From the NCBI GenBank assembly GCA_030640215.1, contig DAOWJU010000245.1:1-7904 (forward strand): DNA of 7,904 bases, written 5' to 3'. The stretch comes from Desulfuromonadales bacterium. Lineage in GTDB: Bacteria > Desulfobacterota > Desulfuromonadia > Desulfuromonadales > BM103. The position numbers and the translations under genes are program-made. The notes below the pieces were generated by a model. The model was given only the letters and a program-made list of their open reading frames with translations. It made no database searches and was not told where the DNA came from. This document shows, piece by piece, positions 5,318-7,904 of this stretch. Position 1 is the first letter of the stretch. Every line of letters begins with the position of its first letter.

Positions 5318-5809
5318 CTAGTGTGGTTCAGGGAATTCAAGGTAATCTGTGGTTGGCATCACCCCTGCTGGCAATCGGGCCGGTGCCTGAGTTCCTTTGG
5401 GTCCGAGATATTTTACAAACCGGTAGACGGCCCGCAGATCCTGATCCGTTACCTTCGGCAGCCTGACCCAGGACATGGGGGAACTCTGGCGCATCCTTCT
5501 GGCAAGGATCAACCAGTCATCTTCAGAGATGCCGTTAAGCAACAAGCGCAGATTGGTCGGGTATGCCGTACCCCATGAACCATGAAAGCCAAGATCCCCA
5601 CCAACCAGCCAATCCTTTTCCGGAAGAGAAGAGCCGCTCCCCATGTAGTCGGGAGTGTGGCAGTCATTACAGCCCATGATCTCGACCACGTAACGACCAC
5701 GCTCGACATCAGTGCTACGCTCAATATGTGAAGGCTGTTGACTGGATCCGGTACAACCGACGAATAGAGTCAGCATGACCAAAAGCAAGAGAATGAACCT
5801 ACAATGCAT
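5318..5809 (-). CDS. Monohaem c-type cytochrome, predicted lipoprotein
   Basis: A 163-residue electron carrier expected to be exported and lipid-anchored facing the periplasm. Residues 1-18 form a lipoprotein signal peptide ending LFVG-C19 (phenylalanine at -3 is a slightly unusual lipobox). A single CxxCH haem site, CNDCH, lies at 47-51 with H51 as proximal ligand. M112 in SSPMSW is the most likely distal ligand, and the VTDQDLRAVYRFVKYL helix (120-135) is the typical C-terminal class I cytochrome helix. An upstream in-frame ATG at 5860 would bury the signal peptide. I chose ATG 5809 because GGGAGG lies five bases before it and the signal peptide then starts at residue 1. The redox partner is not evident. 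It stands alone between the dsb terminator and the candidate small RNA. Confidence 0.88.
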   Translation of the reverse strand: MHCRFILLLLVMLTLFVGCTGSSQQPSHIERSTDVERGRYVVEIMGCNDCHTPDYMGSGSSLPEKDWLVGGDLGFHGSWGTAYPTNLRLLLNGISEDDWLILARRMRQSSPMSWVRLPKVTDQDLRAVYRFVKYLGPKGTQAPARLPAGVMPTTDYLEFPEPH

Positions 5810-5874
5810 CTTGACCTCCCTGTTCAGAACCATGCACCAATGAGATACAGTAGTGAACACGCATAACGATACTG

Positions 5875-5902
5875 ATTATACCTCTCAGTAGGTTGATGCG
5901 AA
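5875..5902 (-). promoter_or_regulatory. Putative promoter of the cytochrome c gene
   Basis: The minus strand has an exact TATAAT (5880-5875) with TTCGCA (5902-5897, four of six) 16 bases upstream. Transcription would start near 5868 and leave a leader of about 58 bases before ATG 5809. It lies downstream of the dsb terminator, so the cytochrome is its own transcription unit. Confidence 0.55.
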
Positions 5903-5934
5903 AGAGGAGGAAAGGTTTTTTCTTGTGCTGTACT

Positions 5935-5973
5935 GAAAAAGGGCCACCTTCTCACAAGAGAAGATGACCCTTT
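5935..5973 (-). terminator. Intrinsic terminator of the ccdA-dsbB-dsbA run
   Basis: On the minus strand a 16-pair stem runs from AAAGGG to CCCTTT with inner CTTCTC/GAGAAG and a TTGT loop, followed by Ts. Two positions that are C/A mismatches on the plus strand become G.T wobbles on the minus strand, which sets the direction. It starts about 58 bases after the dsbA stop codon. Confidence 0.88.
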
Positions 5974-6030
5974 AACCTTTTCGCAATCCAAGAGGATTCA
6001 CCTCCCGTCGATGCGAGTCAACCTAGCAGC

Positions 6031-6690
6031 TCAACGTTTGCTCGGATATTGTGCATCAAGTTCCGATTGAATCAATTGTGCTAATTGTCTATAGCCAAAC
6101 TGCTGCAGAGGCTTGCCATTTACAAAGTACCCCGGAGTTTTTTGAACATTCAACGTTTTTACATCAGCCATGTCCTGTTCAATAATTTTTGCAATAGCCG
6201 GGGAATGCATATCTTTTCTGATTTGCTCGACATCCACACCTGCTCTAGGGATGAAATCCCATAATTTTTCCGGCTGATAGTGGCCATGGTTGGCCCAGGC
6301 ACCTTGCGATTTAAACATGACATCCAGAGTTTCCCAATATTTCCCCTGCATTCTGGCAGCTTCAAGAATCTTGACAAAATCTTCGGCGCCATCATGGAAT
6401 GGGGCGTAGCGCAGTACCAGTTTGATTTTGCCGGGATTGGCAGCCATTGCCTGTTTAATAAATGGAGCAAAGGCGGCACAGGTTTCACAGGCAGGGTCCA
6501 TAAACTCAACGATAAAGACTTTCGCATCATCGCTGCCAAGTGTCGGAGAATAATCCCTGACAAAAAGTTCGGCGTTTTTTTGGGCCAGAAAGCCATATTT
6601 TTCAGCCTGTTGCCCTTTATAATAGGAACTGCCTCCAATAAAAGCTAAGACCAAAAGGACACCTGTCAGCCCAACGAGTATGTATTTCAT
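6031..6690 (-). CDS. DsbA-family thioredoxin-fold disulfide oxidoreductase
   Basis: A 219-residue envelope thiol-disulfide oxidoreductase. Residues 5-20 are a hydrophobic segment without a clear cleavage site, so it may stay as an N-terminal membrane anchor with the catalytic domain in the periplasm. The active site is C68-E-T-C71 in the FMDPACETCAAF context, and the cis-proline loop is T185-P186 in KTPGYFVNG. The helical insertion between the two (about 100-175) is typical of DsbA/BdbD-like (Thioredoxin_4) proteins. The start codon overlaps the dsbB-like stop as ATGA (6687-6690), so the two are translationally coupled. Placed next to DsbB it is probably the periplasmic oxidant that introduces disulfides, with DsbB re-oxidising it. 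The glutamate in the active-site dipeptide is unlike the PH of E. coli DsbA, so its redox potential could differ; a reductase or isomerase role via CcdA is possible. Confidence 0.9.
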   Translation of the reverse strand: MKYILVGLTGVLLVLAFIGGSSYYKGQQAEKYGFLAQKNAELFVRDYSPTLGSDDAKVFIVEFMDPACETCAAFAPFIKQAMAANPGKIKLVLRYAPFHDGAEDFVKILEAARMQGKYWETLDVMFKSQGAWANHGHYQPEKLWDFIPRAGVDVEQIRKDMHSPAIAKIIEQDMADVKTLNVQKTPGYFVNGKPLQQFGYRQLAQLIQSELDAQYPSKR

Positions 6691-7127
6691 TTGGAAGTTC
6701 TCCTTTTAAGAAAAAGTAATAGTGCGACTAATGTAGAAAATGCGAGAAAAGAGAGCATCGGAATTGAAACAAAGCCAAACAGCTCAATATACTTTTCTGT
6801 ACATGAAACGCCTTTCGAGCAGGGCTGGATGCTCTCCGGGATAATCCCGGCATAGAGCAATGTATGATAAAAGGCCGTCAGCCCACCTGCTATCGAAAGA
6901 GGTAGCGCATATTTAATGACGCTTTTATCAAAAGTGGGAAAAAGACCTGCCGCTAGAATGAAGACCATCGGAAACAAGCATATCCTCTGATACCAGCACA
7001 GTACGCAGGGTTCATACTCCAAAACAGAGCTGAAAAAAAGACTTATCGTGGTCGACACACTGACTAAAAGCCAACCTAAGAATAGTAGCGTCCAGTTTGT
7101 TTTGGCCGCTTGGTCAGATTGAGACAT
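6687..7127 (-). CDS. DsbB/BdbC-family disulfide bond formation protein
   Basis: A 146-residue inner-membrane protein that passes electrons from the DsbA-like partner to quinone. The hallmark CVLCWYQR lies at 41-48 (C41 and C44, just before the second membrane segment). The second redox pair is C103 and C109 in PCSKGVSC, the short-spacing form typical of BdbC-type proteins. Four membrane segments are visible at about 13-33, 49-65, 69-91 and 117-141, with both cysteine pairs on the outer face. A basic KRR tail is cytoplasmic. ATG 7127 has GGAGG nine bases upstream. The stop codon overlaps the downstream dsbA-like start by four bases. No residue expected to be essential is missing. Confidence 0.93.
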   Translation of the reverse strand: MSQSDQAAKTNWTLLFLGWLLVSVSTTISLFFSSVLEYEPCVLCWYQRICLFPMVFILAAGLFPTFDKSVIKYALPLSIAGGLTAFYHTLLYAGIIPESIQPCSKGVSCTEKYIELFGFVSIPMLSFLAFSTLVALLLFLKRRTSK

Positions 7128-7158
7128 ATTGAAAGCCCTCCAAATCAGGCAGATGAGA

Positions 7159-7171
7159 GACTTATAAAGTC
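7159..7171. promoter_or_regulatory. Small palindrome in the ccdA-dsbB gap
   Basis: GACTT-ATA-AAGTC is a perfect 5-3-5 inverted repeat in the 75-base gap before the dsbB-like gene, about 32 bases from its ATG. It overlaps a TATAAG that could be a -10 on the minus strand. It could be an operator or a small hairpin; nothing else supports either reading. Confidence 0.25.
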
Positions 7172-7202
7172 GTGGAAAAGGAACTTGTGTTTCATTACGA
7201 AA

Positions 7203-7904
7203 TTATCCTCGAACTGGAACCCACTGGTATAAAAACATAGTGACCGGCCCGAGCAGACTAAACATGAGCATGACCCCAACCACCATCAGCATAACACCGG
7301 TACCGATTTCAATGAGGCGAATGTGCTTACGGAACCGTTTGAAAGCTGACAGAAATTGGTGGAACAGAAGACCCGAGAGCAAGAAAGGAAGACCCAGGCC
7401 CAGAGAATAGACCGCTAGCAAGCCGACCCCTTGACCGACCTGACCGGAAGATGCGGCCACCACCAGAATTGACGCGAGAATTGGGCCGATACAGGGCGTC
7501 CAGCCAGCCGCAAAAGCAACACCAACCAAGCAAGTCCCTGCAAAACCACTCGGTCTCTTATGCAGATGAACCCTTTTTTCGCCGAGGAGGGCACTAAAAT
7601 GGAACAACCCGGTCATATGAACTCCAAACAGGAAGATCAATAGCCCGCCGATCTTTTCAACCCAACCCCGGCCCTCGCGCAGGTAAGTCTGGATGCTACT
7701 GGAAGCGATACCGGCAATAGCGCCAAGCAGAATAAATACGGCGGAAAAGCCGAGGATGAAACACAGTGTGTGCAGCAGAACTGTCAGGCGAACCTCGGCA
7801 TCCGGATGTTCATCATCAAGTTGGCTGAAAGACAGCCCGGTGATGTAGGTCAGGTACGAGGGAATCAGCGGCAACACGCAGGGCGAGGCAAACGATAAGA
7901 TCCC
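7203..7904 (-). CDS. ccdA: CcdA/DsbD-type membrane thiol electron carrier (N-terminus cut by window edge)
   Basis: Integral membrane protein of the CcdA/DsbD-transmembrane family, which moves reducing electrons from cytoplasmic thioredoxin to periplasmic thiol proteins, commonly for cytochrome c maturation. The frame is open to the right edge, giving 233 visible codons; the visible N-terminus GILSFASPCVLPLIPSYL is the end of the first membrane segment, so only a short piece is missing. The two redox cysteines are visible: C9 of the fragment in SPCVLP and C138 in AGWTPCIGP. Alternating hydrophobic segments and a charged loop around 100-118 agree with a six-segment protein. A GTG at 7877 is the valine of SPCVLP and should not be taken as the start. 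It precedes the dsbB-like gene by 75 bases on the same strand, and no terminator is seen between them, so an operon is likely. Confidence 0.92.
   Translation of the reverse strand, partial: GILSFASPCVLPLIPSYLTYITGLSFSQLDDEHPDAEVRLTVLLHTLCFILGFSAVFILLGAIAGIASSSIQTYLREGRGWVEKIGGLLIFLFGVHMTGLFHFSALLGEKRVHLHKRPSGFAGTCLVGVAFAAGWTPCIGPILASILVVAASSGQVGQGVGLLAVYSLGLGLPFLLSGLLFHQFLSAFKRFRKHIRLIEIGTGVMLMVVGVMLMFSLLGPVTMFLYQWVPVRG

Noticed and set aside
5225..5578. Plus-strand frame of 117 codons over the cytochrome tail and small-RNA promoter
   Set aside because: It is antisense to the cytochrome coding region, has no ribosome site, and its translation shows no domain pattern.
5810..5860. Seventeen-residue extension of the cytochrome from ATG 5860
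   Set aside because: It would place the lipoprotein signal peptide internally; ATG 5809 has a GGGAGG site at a good distance.
1..7904. CRISPR array, tRNA or rRNA gene, insertion sequence or prophage gene
   Set aside because: No regularly spaced repeats, no tRNA-like cloverleaf, no rRNA sequence that I recognise, and no transposase or integrase frame were seen on either strand.

Overview
The window looks like chromosomal DNA of a Gram-negative bacterium of moderate GC content. The pointers are a periplasmic OmpA-like peptidoglycan-binding domain, a lipoprotein cytochrome c, DsbA/DsbB/CcdA envelope redox proteins and a GAF/HD-GYP signalling protein. A respiring environmental proteobacterium or desulfobacterote (for example Desulfuromonas-like) would fit, but this is an inference from gene style only and no marker gene is present.

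Layout: nearly everything is on the minus strand; the one convincing plus-strand gene is an Lrp/AsnC regulator. From left to right: a GAF plus HD-GYP cyclic-di-GMP phosphodiesterase, cut at its C-terminus by the window edge; alanine dehydrogenase (ald); the divergent Lrp/AsnC regulator; a small secreted Rap1a/Tai-like protein; a 57-residue protein with two CxxC pairs and its own terminator; a periplasmic von Willebrand A plus OmpA fusion protein; a 403-base gene-free stretch; a monohaem lipoprotein cytochrome c; and a run of DsbA-like, DsbB-like and CcdA-like genes, the last cut at its N-terminus by the right edge.

How the genes work together: ald and the Lrp-type gene form a classic divergent regulator/target pair, and two palindromes with the same 5-4-5 geometry lie between them. 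dsbA and dsbB overlap by four bases (ATGA) and follow ccdA, so a thiol-oxidising pair is placed beside a membrane thiol-electron carrier; this could support disulfide formation and cytochrome c maturation. Four minus-strand intrinsic terminators are visible. In each one the mismatched pair or pairs become G.U wobbles only when read on the minus strand, which fixes the orientation.

The most interesting item is in the 403-base gene-free stretch at 4915-5317. A strong-looking minus-strand promoter (exact TTGACA, 17-base spacer, TATCTT, AT-rich upstream tract, and a 7-3-7 palindrome filling the spacer and -10) points into about 90 bases of consecutive hairpins ending in a terminator with seven Us. 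No gene lies in it on that strand. I read this as a candidate small RNA with a CCCUCC anti-Shine-Dalgarno-like linker. An orphan Rap1a/Tai-type immunity-like protein and a tiny double-CxxC protein are further items for follow-up.
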